NCBI RefSeq assembly: GCF_000764305.2
Contig: NW_025931701.1
Location: 496,001-560,000 of the forward strand
Direction of reading: 5' to 3'
Length of the DNA stretch: 64,000 bases
Origin: Hyalella azteca
Taxonomy: Eukaryota > Arthropoda > Malacostraca > Amphipoda > Hyalellidae
Shown here piece by piece: positions 24,988-36,664 of this stretch (within the stretch, counting starts at the first letter, position 1; every line of letters begins with the position of its first letter). A model generated the notes under the pieces. The model made no database searches. It was given only the letters and a program-made list of their open reading frames with translations, and was not told where the DNA came from. Both the position numbers and the translations under genes were made by a program.

Positions 24988-27900
24988 ATCCCCTGGAACC
25001 AAGAATGCTTACAATAGTTTCAAATCGTTGCCAGCAAATCTTGTGTTAATTAGGCAGTAAATATTTTCGTTGAGAAAAAATTAGATAACTAAAAATTTTG
25101 CATAACCCAGCATGTTTTCGGACCACCGATATGATTTCCGCGTACCATTAGTAGTACGCCCACTAAAGGTTGGGAACGAGCTTTAAGGCTGCCTGCGACG
25201 AACGAAAAATAAATAGCATGGAAATATTAGTACATCTTGCTCTGAACTAGGCACATTTGGTTCATAACTTTATAGTGCAGGAACATTGAGACAACTCAGA
25301 AAGCAGTCCCGAGCACGCGGGACGACCGAAGATGTAATTAGGAAGCAAATTGAAGTAGTGCGGCAGCAATTGGATGGCTCTAGCTAAACAGAAACGGTCA
25401 CCAGAGCCCAACTTTGAGGAGCATTACGAGGCGTACGCTCCTTTAAAGGCCTCCTTTCCAGAGCTTGTCAGCGGCGACGGCAATAAAGTAACAGCATCTC
25501 ACACAAGATAAACGAGCACTGGAGGCGAACAGGGAAGTAGTACATTTAAACACGAAAATTAAATGTCTGTGCTTTGGAACAGGGTAAGACAAAGTCATTA
25601 TTTGTCTTTTGACAAAAGGGCGACATTTTATTTGAAAATACAGTAAGTCAAGCAATATAAATTTTGTAGAAAGCAAGTAGAATGCGAAAATGAAACTTAG
25701 AAGAATCAGCCATGAACGATTAATTTGTTGATTTACCTTTCAGAAGTGCTAAACATCATCAGGAAGTTCAGTCCGTACAGTATTTTAAAAATGAGAGTTT
25801 CATTTATAGTATAGTTATTATCATTTTAATTCAGTATTACTTGTATCATTTTAATTCAGGTGTAAAGTGGTAAGACTGTATCAAACGAAGTCAAGGTTTG
25901 AAATTGCCGAATTAAAAATATTAACTAATTAATTAATAACTTATTGGCTTTAGTTTTTCGTAACCACATATGATCTAAAATCTATTCAATTTGAACAAGC
26001 AAAAATTTAGGCCGAACGAAAAGTTCAATTCATATTTCGTTATTGGTCTTCGAATGAGCCCTTCAGGACAAGGGTTCAACAAAGCATGTGCTTAAATCCT
26101 TCTGTACACTCAAGCAAATCCCCATACTCGTTTTTCGAGCTCGCAATATCCGGAGGCCGTCGTTGCGCATCTCGATGCGCGGCTTATTGAAGATTATCGA
26201 GCAAAATTTCACCGACGATAGCATAACGGCGCTCGAAAACAACAGCGATTTTCAATTTTGCTCGCCCGTCAATGTCTTGTTGATGGCTTCAGAGCTCGAC
26301 TTGATGAATAAAAGCCTGCAGTGGAGCCATTAATCGTAATTTTCATCAAGCAAGAATATGCACTCAAGTTTTTGTGGCCGGTCATGGGACTACTGGATCT
26401 TTAATACGCGGTAATAATAACAGGAAATAATACTAATGAACAGGAAAGAAGGAAATGTTAGGTCGGGAATAATATTAATAAGAAAATAGAGTGGAAATTT
26501 GATTGGGTCAAATAACTATCCCAGACTGAAAATGTATTTCATAAACCGGTGAACAATGACTAAAAAAATTGACAATCTGAACTTTTTATAATTTTTCTAT
26601 AAATTAAATAGGAACGAAATGCACGTTGTACAATGTACATGTACAATTTAATTTTGATTTTTTATCAAAAATTATTAATTATTAAAATTAAAAATTGCAA
26701 ATAAACAATCATTTGTTCAATACGTTAGCGTACATTGATACTAGATGCTCATTTATTGCGTTAAGATATGTTAAATGATTTATTTGGTCTCACTATGCAA
26801 CAAAATAGTAGCAGAAACTTGCATGTGAATCAGAATAGAACACACAAAACATCTAAAAAATAACTACACTTACGCACGCTACGAGGTATATATGAGGTAT
26901 ATTTGACGCTGTTTCATTGGCCGTTATACTCAATAAATTATTCATAGAATTAACTAAATCAACAAAATATGTAATTTGTCCACCCACACTCTTTTAGTTT
27001 TCTAAGAGTCAACTAACTATTTTTACTCAAATAGAATACAATAAAACATTACACGGGACATTGCAAAAATCTATGAAAAAAAACATTCGCAAAAAATGCA
27101 GTTTCGAATTTGGTTCATACATATTTCAATCAGCGTCTGGTTCATGCAACCAAATTCAATTTCTCTCCAAGCGTCAGTTGTCAGACGCATGAATATAAGA
27201 TTTTATTGACTGTTTGTGCATGACTGGTAATGACGATCAGTTTCTTACTGTGCATGGAAATGAAAATGTAACAGACTCGATCTAAGCTTCCAATGATAAT
27301 ATTTTATACAATGGTAAAAATAATAGGAATAATATTCATTATCTAAATTATAAATGGACAATAATAGGAATTTTCTTCAATAAAACCCAAAGCAATAATA
27401 ATTATAGTTAACACACGATATTGTTTAATCCGCAGCAGCAGCAAATAATAATAAAAGGAGACAAGTTACATTGCGTACCACTTACAGAATGGAGACGATA
27501 AGAAAAGTCCGTACTATGTTAGAACGAGCGCAGCTGAGTTGCACACTCCTCTCTCCGTCAGAGCAGCCGCGTCACTAAACCATTTACACCAACCATGGGC
27601 TCATAGTGTCTAGTTTTATATATAACAACAGTTATATATGTAGTTCCAAATGTAAGCAAATGAGAGTATGAGTGTGAAAATAACGAGTGTTTGCATTCTA
27701 GTTCAACGATTAAGAGAGCAATGTGAAATTAATGATCATCATTAATATCAATAAAATCTACGGACAATAATGCCAACATTTAAATACCTCGGTGATCAAG
27801 CGATCGAATAGTTGGTATAGTGACCATTGAAAATTTTATATACGCATGAAAAGAAAAGCATCAGAAATGTAATGGGTTGAAACAAAAGCTGAAAGAAAAC

Positions 27901-29010
27901 TGTGACACAAGCCCTATAAGTCAAACATATATAAATTCATAATAAATTTGTTTGCATTGATAATAAGGATATGCCAAATGATTGCTTCGCACAAAATTGA
28001 ATTTCGTCAACCTCTGTCCGTAAAATTTAATCAAACACTTCGATAATCGGCCACGAAACAGATAGTTTCCATGGTCTTGCCAAGAGTTGTTGCCATCTAA
28101 AAAATGCAGTCACGTGAGCTCCCGGCAGACATAAAGAATGTTCATGACCTTAGCAATCGAGAAAACGAATTATTTTCACAACTAACTTAAAAAATTCATC
28201 CAACATGAACATTTGTCTCAGTCAGACAGATATGGAAAAAACTCAAAACGGAAAATATTTGCCTTTTAAGTGTATTAAAATTTAGTATTAAAAGTTTTCC
28301 CGCCTCTTCAACACAGCATTGTTATGAATGAATAATGACTTTCGCGACTTATTGTTTCAAGCGCTGTATCAATATGAAGATATAAAAACAATTTCGACTT
28401 TGTGGTCAAAATTATTCCGTCAAGTGGTATTTTATTACCAGTTAATGGAAACTGAAAATGTTACTACGCCATTTAGTAAATATCCCATTTTATCATTCAT
28501 ATGTAGAACATCCATGAAGCTCTTTATTCTAACTCCTAAAAATGTAAAGAAAAGCGGACATAGAGCATCTAACTTGCGCACTGGGCGAGCCTACGCCGTA
28601 CCTGTGCATGCAGCTGATGAGAACGAAACTTTTGACTGGGTATGGAATTTTACGCAATACCAAATATTTCGAGCTTTAGTGAACGTACTTTAAATGTAAT
28701 TTAGACGTTCAATTTTCAGAATAAACACGAATAAATATTTTTTAAATTAGTGGTATTTTCTTCTAGCATAAAAAATTAGTATTTCTTCTTTTTCGGTGTC
28801 CACTTGCCAAAGGGCATAGAAATTTTAGAAAAATGCTTAAGCTGAAGAGACAACTATTCATTTTTTCAATGCTGAAAGCGTAATTTTCGCATTAATCTAT
28901 ATATTTTGATGTACAATTTTGAAGTGGTATTTCACAGATGCCAATAAAATTTGAGTTTAGAATAATGTAGGAAGAAGACATAAGATATAAACTAACCAAT
29001 CATCACTTAC

Positions 29011-29091
29011 AGCAATTTCGTGCAGCTTCATGTTGATATACCGAGACTGCGCTTCGCCATCTTCTCCCACCACTCGGAACGATCCTCCGTA
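29011..29091 (-). CDS. PTB-domain adaptor protein, exon B (beta-1/alpha-1 part of PTB)
   Basis: An 81-nt (27-codon) exon bounded by a textbook acceptor, TTTGTTTCAG|TAC, and donor, GCT|GTAAGT. It translates in phase 0 as YGGSFRVVGEDGEAQSRYI followed by NMKLHEIA. 'YxGSF' then a polar loop and an amphipathic helix is the usual opening of a PTB/PID fold, and it aligns without gaps to my recollection of the SH2D5 PTB domain. It is too short for ORF finders. It sits 6,697 nt downstream of exon A and 12,642 nt upstream of exon C. Both flanking introns are phase 0, so skipping this exon would keep the frame but delete the first helix of the domain. Confidence 0.78.
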
Positions 29092-31429
29092 CTGAAACAA
29101 ACCTCAAATACATTAATATTTGGAACCATAGGCATGATTACATGCACATTCACCATAACTGTAGAATAATAATGCAAGCGTTTAAAGTATTTGCGTCACG
29201 TGATCCTTACAAAGGACTATAACAATACGAGCGTTTCACTTGTTACAAAAAAACTTCAATGAGATTTTTTAAAACATTGGAAACCCAAATCAATTTTTAA
29301 AATTTAAATTTAAAATAGATTTTTTTAAATATTGAATTTAGCCTCAGCAATAGTTACAGATTAAAAAGCACAACACGAAACCATTTTTGAATGAATGAGA
29401 TAATTAAAGATGATTCGTAATTTGTTTACCAGCTGATCAGCGGCAAACAGAAATGTTATTTTGGGCAAGAAAGATTCAGTTTTAAAAATATACAAACCAT
29501 TATACGACGGAAATATTTTATTGTTTCATTAAAAATTTTAGAATGGTCCAGATATGTTGGAATGCGCATCATAAATGAATAACAATAAAACAGAATGATG
29601 AGCAAACGTACAATTTTGTACAATTATTTTCTTTTGTTATTATCTGTTGAACTCACAATTAATATTCAGCATAGATCACATCGATGCATAATGGTGAAAT
29701 TACTTGAAAACTTGTATCATAAAAAATATTGCTGAGAGTCCAACAAAAGAAGTAAGCGTAAATATTGTCGTAACCTACAGAAAGCAATTTAGACGGTCAA
29801 TAAATTAGAGCAATGACTGCACTGAGCACACACGGCTACGCAGCACGCAGAGAGCGAGATGACACAGGGTTACCCTGACATACAGGCGTATTCGGAGTTA
29901 AAACACGGATTAAGTTTTTGCATGCGTTGTGTTAAAGAGTAAGGTAAAAATATGACACTGATCAGTCGAACATTAGTAAACGACAATCCAGAAACGTGAG
30001 TAAGTTCAGGATTTGAAACGAGTGATGTTGCAGCGACTCTTACTGACATATGTACTTCCTTCAGAAAATCATTAAAGTTCATAATATATAATTGAAAGAG
30101 AATCACATGAATGACGATCCTGCCATCAGTAAAGAAACATTTATTTATTTTTAAATGACCCAATATGTTGTTGGAACGAAAAGTAATACAATAGTACCGG
30201 CCAAAATTGAAATTAGAAAACTTCCACTGAGCAATATGTAAAAACTGAAAATGTGTGGCAGACAACACTAAATAAAAACCATAGTCATCAAAATAAGGTT
30301 TTAAAACTTGCGGAAAAACTTTCAGATACATGAAAACGTTCAAGGAATATTAAAAAAAATATTGATCACCCTTGCGTAATTGGAAAGCACACGTCGGATT
30401 GTGAAACTTTATTGCAAGAAGGTGGCCTTCCCGAGACTCCCACCCATGGCATTGCTTAATTTGGGAGTCAAGAAACGAAGGAAAACTCTCAAAATGATTT
30501 AATATAGGTTATGCATCCCACGAAATTTAGACAACTGTCTTGTTGACGTGCTAATGCAGTGAAAGAGACTGTTCTCTGTTGCAAGTCATTGAAGAAATTC
30601 TACTGTAGAAAACATTTGGATAAAAATATTATGCAGGAATGGTTCCCGATGGCATAAATGGTTGGAAATGTGTGGCTTGATTTTCAAAGCACAATAGAGA
30701 AAAGGAAAACTTAAGTTGAAATATTTCTTCTTCATTCAACAGGAGAGGTTTAGAGTAACATTAGGTTGATTGTGTCATTATAGATAAAGCTAATCAATAA
30801 TGTAAGAGGAAATATTAAGGTAATAGATCCACGCATGCAAATTTATAGCAAGGCAGCGACTTCCGGCCTTAAGGTAAGTTACCATCTATCGAAAAGAGTC
30901 TGACTTCAATTCCAGCGCCTCGTAGAGAAGTCAATTTTCTCTGCGTGATAAAAAATGAGATTCCTTCGTTGGATAATAGCAAGCCATGAAAAACGCCCGT
31001 GACATCGCTCTTAATGAACACGAACACGCTGCACGCGTGAGGTGGAAGCGTTTAGTGGCTCTATATATGACACTGACCAATGGACTCCAGTAATATATTG
31101 TCGGTCGTATTCCAGTTTCGTATTTGAAATAAAAATTCATGTGCAGCATGGATCCCAATGGCCCAGCATGGATCCAATACAGAGCAGATCATGGTAAAAC
31201 ATCTTTGCAATTTTAAATCTACAGTATAAGTCCGGAATTCATTTCAATCCGTTATTTGATAAGAAACAAAGACTTTCTGGAGAAATAGGAAATGAAGATT
31301 GTGTGAATTACTGTTGTGAAAATGAGAATGTTGTTGAGAATGGAAGCAATGAGAAAGAATCGCTGGACCATACTGTTCAATGTTCAAAGTGTAAAAGCGG
31401 CCAACTGGGAGTTCAACGTACCAACAAGA

Positions 31430-31800
31430 TGTTTTGTAATGACTAGTGGAGTGAAGTTTTGCGCGTTAATCGAAACAGGTGCACAAGTCGGTCTGGTAGA
31501 TGAAGATACCGTAAAATTATTAATTCAGAACCAATCATATTTGAAAATTCGTAATTTCAATGCTTATTAGATATCGGGCATTAGTGGTGGTAAGACAGAG
31601 GTTCTTGGTTATGTAGAAGATTGATTAGAAATGTCTTAATTTTTTTTTGTATTCCCGAGCTGTTTGTGATTGTTAAAACATATGAAGTGCCATGTTGTGC
31701 CATTTGAGGAGTTAATTTTTCAATTGCAAATAGGATTCCTTTTGAATTTGGGAATTTTGGCGTACCTGGGCAATCGGGAAGAATTAATCTGTCTGGTCCC
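31430..31800 (+). pseudogene. Retropepsin-like aspartic protease fragment
   Basis: The frame reads 'GVKFCALIETGAQVGLVDED', matching the retropepsin active-site block 'ALIDTGAQVSLV' except that the catalytic Asp is Glu (codon 31472-31474). About 65 codons on, after a frameshift, 'YEVPCCAI*GVNF' followed by 'PFEFGN' matches the C-terminal half of gypsy proteases (Gly-rich 'ILG.DFL' motif), with an in-frame stop in the middle. The active-site substitution, the stops and the frameshift show it is non-functional. Confidence 0.7.
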
Positions 31801-32183
31801 TGTAGAGAATCGGTAAATGTATGTGTATATATTGCAAGCCATAGGACAAATATGTTCATTCTCCGGGATCGTAACTGTAGATCTGACTCGGATCTCTGAG
31901 TCTGAAGAGTTGGAGAAGATGCCCTTGTCATGTTAAGGATACGGTCATGAGAGCCAGGCAGTGTGAAGAACAACTAATGCATTAATTGCAGCTCTTAAGC
32001 GGTGGGTCGTATAGGACGTGTGGTTGTGAGTAACTTCATGTGAGGACACTGAGGAGCCCCCAGCCAATTAAGAGGTACTGGAATAAATGCAGAGTAAATA
32101 GTATCGGATTTGTGAGTGCTTGATAGGAACGAACAGCATGTGGTAGTGTTGCCATTTTTTAATTTCTTGTTGACATAATGTTT

Positions 32184-32335
32184 AAGATACACACACAAAT
32201 GGCGCATAATGGAAAGCACAAGTTAAGGAAAATGACAATGAATAATTTTTTTCACCCGTTTATTAAAAATATAATATAAGATGTAGCGCGCACTTGCATA
32301 CATTGTCAGTTTATAAAGTTTCCTCTCAGCTTGTA
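32184..32335 (+). pseudogene. Integrase N-terminal HHCC zinc-binding domain fragment
   Basis: In one frame: His 32190-32192 and His 32205-32207 in 'HTQMAHNGKHKL', then 'FFHPFIKNII', a TAA stop, 'DVARTCIHCQ' with Cys 32295-32297 and Cys 32304-32306. The H-x4-H-x29-C-x2-C spacing is that of retroviral and gypsy integrase zinc fingers. Upstream text 'QPIKRYWNKCRV' and 'VVVLPFF' resembles the linker that precedes this domain in Gypsy pol proteins. Confidence 0.72.
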
Positions 32336-33064
32336 ACCCGGCCTACTTTAACACGTTAAGTGCGGCTATGTCTTATTCAGGGCGTATTTCTTGGGTCGTG
32401 CCGGTCGTGTGACAATTAACACTAGGTATCCATTTGACTTACTTGCTATTGATTTGCTAATATATCATTGTAGAGGAGAAATGCAACTTTTATAGATGTC
32501 TTTTATATTGATTCTTTTTTAATCAAATGGCTTTAGACTTCCGTGCGATGTTGCCGGATCCACTCTGTATTGCGGAATGGAAGCTCTATAGGATCACTCG
32601 ATATGCGCCACCATACGGGACAGGTGCGTACTGTGCACGGAATCCCTTAATATTTTTAGATAGGATCAATATCATTGTGTTGTATTGTGACCTGTAATAT
32701 ATTAGTGTGATGTCAATCCGTATAGCTATAGGTGTGAAAAGTTCTTCTTAGTTTTGCGATTCAGTTTAAGGCATGACCCATTGTGTACGTGTAGTGTCTG
32801 TAATAGTTTTATCTCATACAGAGAGACCTCCGAATCGTGATCCGAAGTCTTGACTTCGCTTCAACTCACAAACGCTCTGTTTATCTTGTCGTCGTTGTTG
32901 AATGAAAGTTTTGCATTTGATTGTCCTTATTCTCCTGTCGGTTAGTGTGCTGATGTGCAAGAAGTGTGATGAACTGTGGTTGGGTTATTGCGGATTGGAT
33001 AAAGTCTCAAGTTTTCCCAGTTGGTACTGGCCCCGTCACATCATAGGTTTTACTGTGGCAATTA

Positions 33065-33786
33065 TTAGTGTGCGTTGACCGTTTGTATATAATTTTATAC
33101 TATCCCGTGCCACATAGAGATAAAAAATCATCATTATCAAAAAATATTGAGCGATAATGGTCCTGAATTTTGGTCTAGTTAATTTGAAAGTACCTTATGC
33201 TTTTCTGCCTACAATATTAGTCATGTGTTGTCGACTAGATTTAGAGCCCAAGGGAAATGGGCCGTGGAATGATCAAACAAAACGATCATAGAATTTGTCA
33301 AAGGCGTAGTTGAAGAGAATCCAAAATCATGGGATACGATGTTAACAAGGCATTTATGGTGTACAGTAACACGTGGCATGCATCCATTAAATTTTTTCCT
33401 TTTGAGTTCATCCTGAGCAAAGCTCATTCATGTGATGCTAACATTCCTCAAGACTCGAATTATACGGAAACTTGGATGGATGCTCACGCTGATTTTAAAT
33501 CGTTCAAAATAAATGAAAAATTTGCAATTTCAGGAATCAGGAATCAATTACATCACAAATTACGAAAGAAGTTTACAGGCCCCGTATAAACTAACTAAAA
33601 ATCAATGCAATGGTCTGAGCTATGAAATTTCCAATGACAAGAGACAGTCCTTAAAGCTCATGACAAGCAATTAAAGCCATGGTTCGACCCACCAGACTAT
33701 TTACGGGACTACATGCGCATTGAAACTGATGTACAACCCGAGTTGCCTGCAGGTAATTCACGGGATAGCAGTGATTATGCATTATG
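33065..33786 (+). pseudogene. Integrase catalytic core, GPY/F-like module and pol C-terminus
   Basis: 'VCVDRL' holds the first catalytic Asp (33077-33079). 'ILSDNGPEFW' holds the second (33153-33155), after a frameshift. 'GKWAVE' followed by a stop and 'SNKTIIEFVKG' holds the Glu (33267-33269), in frame with the second Asp at a spacing close to DD35E. Then 'KAFMVYSNTWHASIKFFPFE' is the post-core region, 'FTGP' plus 'YKL...SYEIS' (split by a frameshift) is a GPY/F-type module, and 'LKPWFDPPDYLRDY' is the common C-terminal tail before the final stop. All three catalytic residues survive but the frame is broken at least twice. Confidence 0.75.
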
Positions 33787-35788
33787 ATTATTTTGATTAT
33801 GCATGTCCTACAAATGCGGCGATGTTGAGTGAGAGTGACCGTAATGAAAGTATTAGTATTTACTTATGCTACGCCGGTTTATAGGGCACTCGACGCACTG
33901 TAAAGAGTATAGGAAGGGAAAGCTTGGCGTACATTACTAAAAGAGGCTGATTGAGAAGTCTGAAAAACACTCTTATAAAATACTGGAAGTCGTGTGCAGG
34001 CGATGCAATCTTTGCGACGATTAGTTTCGACGTTGCAAGTCCTAATCGTGCTCCGGTATTTACGTGAGCGCATAAGCAAACTGGTTAAAGTGACTACTTT
34101 TATCTCTGTTTGTCAGTAAAGATTTAACAATAAAAAATGGAAAATATTGTCGACGGTTCAATTTGAAATATAAACTGTCTTATAGTTTAAGTGACCAAAT
34201 TCATGTTATGGAACCAAGTCGACAAAATTTGAATAGTGACGGAAAATACACTATTTTCTGCTTAAAATCAAACCGGAGATCATAAAAAATGTATGCGTAG
34301 AGCTGCCATATTTGTTGACACTCACGGCTGATCCGAGGGACTCGAGCTCAACAAATTGAGACGTTGCGACCATAAAAGACAAGCAAGGCCATGAAACGCG
34401 CTGCCGAAACCAAACAAAGCACTCAAAAGTTACGCAGAAACTTGACACGCGCAGATCAAAAGGAATAAAGTTCGCGAACTCAAAGAAAAATTTATGAGCT
34501 TCTTCCAAAAATACGAACTTTGGGTGCCTCGTTTAAATTAGCATTCAATTAAAAAGTCTTTATTTTTTGCCCTTTGTGATCTCGCGCGTTCAAAATTAAA
34601 ATAATCTTTTAACCCTGGGTCACATATTGCGACAGTAAATGTCGTTGGCCGTTGGAAATGGCCGTTGCGACAGTAAATGTCGTCTATCTTGATAATTTAC
34701 ATTGAAATTAGATGAGATTGAAATTAGATTGAGATTGAGAATTAGTTGAGAAAAAAAATTGAATAGTTAAAACTGGCACTACCTCTCACGAAGATATTGC
34801 CAATAATTGAGGTCAAACTTTCCAAATATTGCTAGTTTCACACTAATGATACATCAAAGCAACAGGATACCGAGTGGAATTGTTTATTTTGATATTTTCC
34901 ATACTTTGGTTTCAGCATTATAAGTATCAGCGTACGTGATATTTAATATATTAGTACAATTGAAGCCCTACTTCTGAACTTTACTCATCAACAGATTGAA
35001 TTTAAAAACTAAGTAAACTTAGTTCCTTAAGCTGCGCTCGGAATAGGAGCCATTTCGTCACGTCATTGCGATCTGTTCCGTTTCTTTTACACTTGCCAGC
35101 AATCCGTTCTCTCTGTGTCTACTTCGTCCATGACATTAGTACGCAACGCGGCGGCGTTTAGCATAGTTATGACCAAGATTTTTTATTTTCATCGTGAAGT
35201 AACGAGTTGTGTGCAGGAGTTGCAGCGTTCATTAACTTGAGATTTGATTTTATCGACACCGCTATACAGAGATTAAGTTCGTATTTAGGAGTACCAAGGT
35301 GCTTCACGCAGCCCATTAATCATAAGTACACGTTAGATGTGAGATTCTTACTGATTATTATAACATAGCTAATAGCGAAATCTTATAATTACTCTCACAA
35401 GACCCCTTGTAATAGCTAGCTTGAGTTACGTTTCACGAGTTTTATGTTTGTGATCTAAAAACCAAGAACCGTCCCTCACATGAAAGCCATTATAGTGCAC
35501 AGCAATGGGTCAGAGGATATGGATTGAAATACATTTTTGACCCGGAAAATAGCAGGAAGTCAACAAAGATGCAAGGCAGCCGGAAAATTTTCAAAGTCAT
35601 CATTAAAAACAAGTGTCCGACCAATCACCCATGTTCCAAAGGTCTGTGATACAACAGCGAATTAAATTGGAACTAGTAAAAGTTATAACTGCTTCGTTCA
35701 AAAATTTTGAAACAGCTATAATTTACAGGAAAAGTTGAATGAACACATGATTTGATGAAGAGATTTTCTTGATCACTTATAAACTCAC

Positions 35789-36664
35789 CGTGCAGAATTC
35801 GACCATGACCATCTTGCGTGGCGGTGCATCTCCGTCGTCCGCAACGAAGCCTCCTCCGCAATCTGCGGCAGCGGTCGCCTGAACTCCACGGACTTCATGT
35901 GTAGGGTTACGAGTGCCTCTACAAGACAAAGCTGATGCTTCGCTAACTTCGTTCACTACTATTTTTTTGTCAATGCTCTTGCACATTTTCACAAAAGAAT
36001 TTTTCTCCGAGGCAGTGGTGTCCGGGTGATATTTTATTTCGTTCAAACTATTCTCATCAAAATGTTCAGTCTGAAAATGTCTTATTAATTTGATTTCAGA
36101 ATCGCTTTTATTTAGAGTGCAACAAATTTCGTCTCCAGAGCTGAAATTAATTATATTTCGGCTCCAAACAACAGACTCTTCTTCAGTTTTTTCTCTTAAT
36201 CGATTATTTTCATGATTTCGAGAATCACCGTTTTCAGAATGTCTGCCAGAAACAGCAGCTGTTAACTTTCTCAGGCTTTTCTCGCCGCTGTCAGACACGA
36301 AAGCGATGTTAACGAAGCCGCCATCATCGTCTTCAGACGTGATTTGGTCATTTTTTTCGCTAGCGTCTAATGCAAAACTTCTTTTTGTGTTCGACCCTGT
36401 ACGATTCAGCGCTGCTTGAATTCTGATCACGTCGACGATTTTTCTTTGGCTAAAACGAGTGAACATTTGATCGTGACTTGTAATTTTTGAAGAGCCAGTT
36501 CGATAATTGTCAAGACTTTCTAGTGATTTAGTGACGCACTTTGAATCGCGAAGTGGGCGTTGGAAACCATGAACAAAAGTATCATCTTGGCCTCGCTTTT
36601 CCGCCCCACTCAGTTTCTTTTCCACGACCAGACGAGCGCTCTGCAGCGTCTCCTTCCACTTCAT
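35789..36664 (-). CDS. PTB-domain adaptor protein, exon A (N-terminal region and first PTB strand)
   Basis: Reads as a 292-codon open exon from an ATG at 36664 with A at -3 (AGAAGGATG) to a strong donor, CACG|GTGAGT, after base 35789. An in-frame TGA lies 8 codons upstream of the ATG, so either this ATG starts the protein or an acceptor close to it joins an upstream exon. The encoded region is hydrophilic, rich in Ser, Lys, Asp and Glu, with an acidic stretch SEDDDGG near residues 110-116, and no membrane segment; it looks disordered. The last residues, KMVMVEFCT, run in phase 0 into exon B (YGGSF...), giving the first strand of a PTB domain (compare 'FxxYxGSF' in the family). Known: PTB domains bind NPxY-type or phosphotyrosine peptides in cytoplasmic adaptors. 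Inferred: this is the N-terminal part of an SH2D5-like adaptor. The donor is seen directly; the start codon is less certain. Confidence 0.7.

Larger units (their letters stand above)
16369..29010 (-). other. Intron between PTB exons B and C
   Basis: 12,642 nt, phase 0. It contains the solo transposon end, the R fragment and R copy 1, the possible Gypsy scrap and the 127-bp duplication listed separately. Frames at 22309-22527, 26088-26333 and 28328-28693 show no recognisable domain. Confidence 0.65.
31316..33786 (+). mobile_element. Decayed Gypsy (Metaviridae)-type pol: protease and integrase, RT not seen
   Basis: Several in-order pieces of an LTR-retrotransposon pol occur on the plus strand with stops and frameshifts between them: an aspartic protease (about 31430-31800), a pre-integrase linker (about 31930-32150), an HHCC zinc-binding domain (32190-32306), an integrase core (about 33065-33330), a GPY/F-like module (about 33570-33630) and a pol C-terminus ending at TGA 33784-33786. 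The reverse transcriptase and RNase H that should separate protease and integrase are not recognisable, and only about 130 bp is available for them. The relic lies within the PTB gene's first intron, antisense to that gene. No LTRs were identified. The chain of motifs is strong evidence for the family; the subgroup is not assigned. Confidence 0.75.
29092..35788 (-). other. Intron between PTB exons A and B
   Basis: 6,697 nt, phase 0, containing the antisense Gypsy-type pol relic. Elsewhere in it a 19-bp direct repeat (TTGCGACAGTAAATGTCGT) occurs at 34628 and 34665. Nothing else supportable. Confidence 0.65.

Noticed and set aside
28328..28693. 121-codon plus-strand frame
   Set aside because: No recognisable motif, no convincing flanking splice sites, AT-driven composition; inside a PTB gene intron on the opposite strand.
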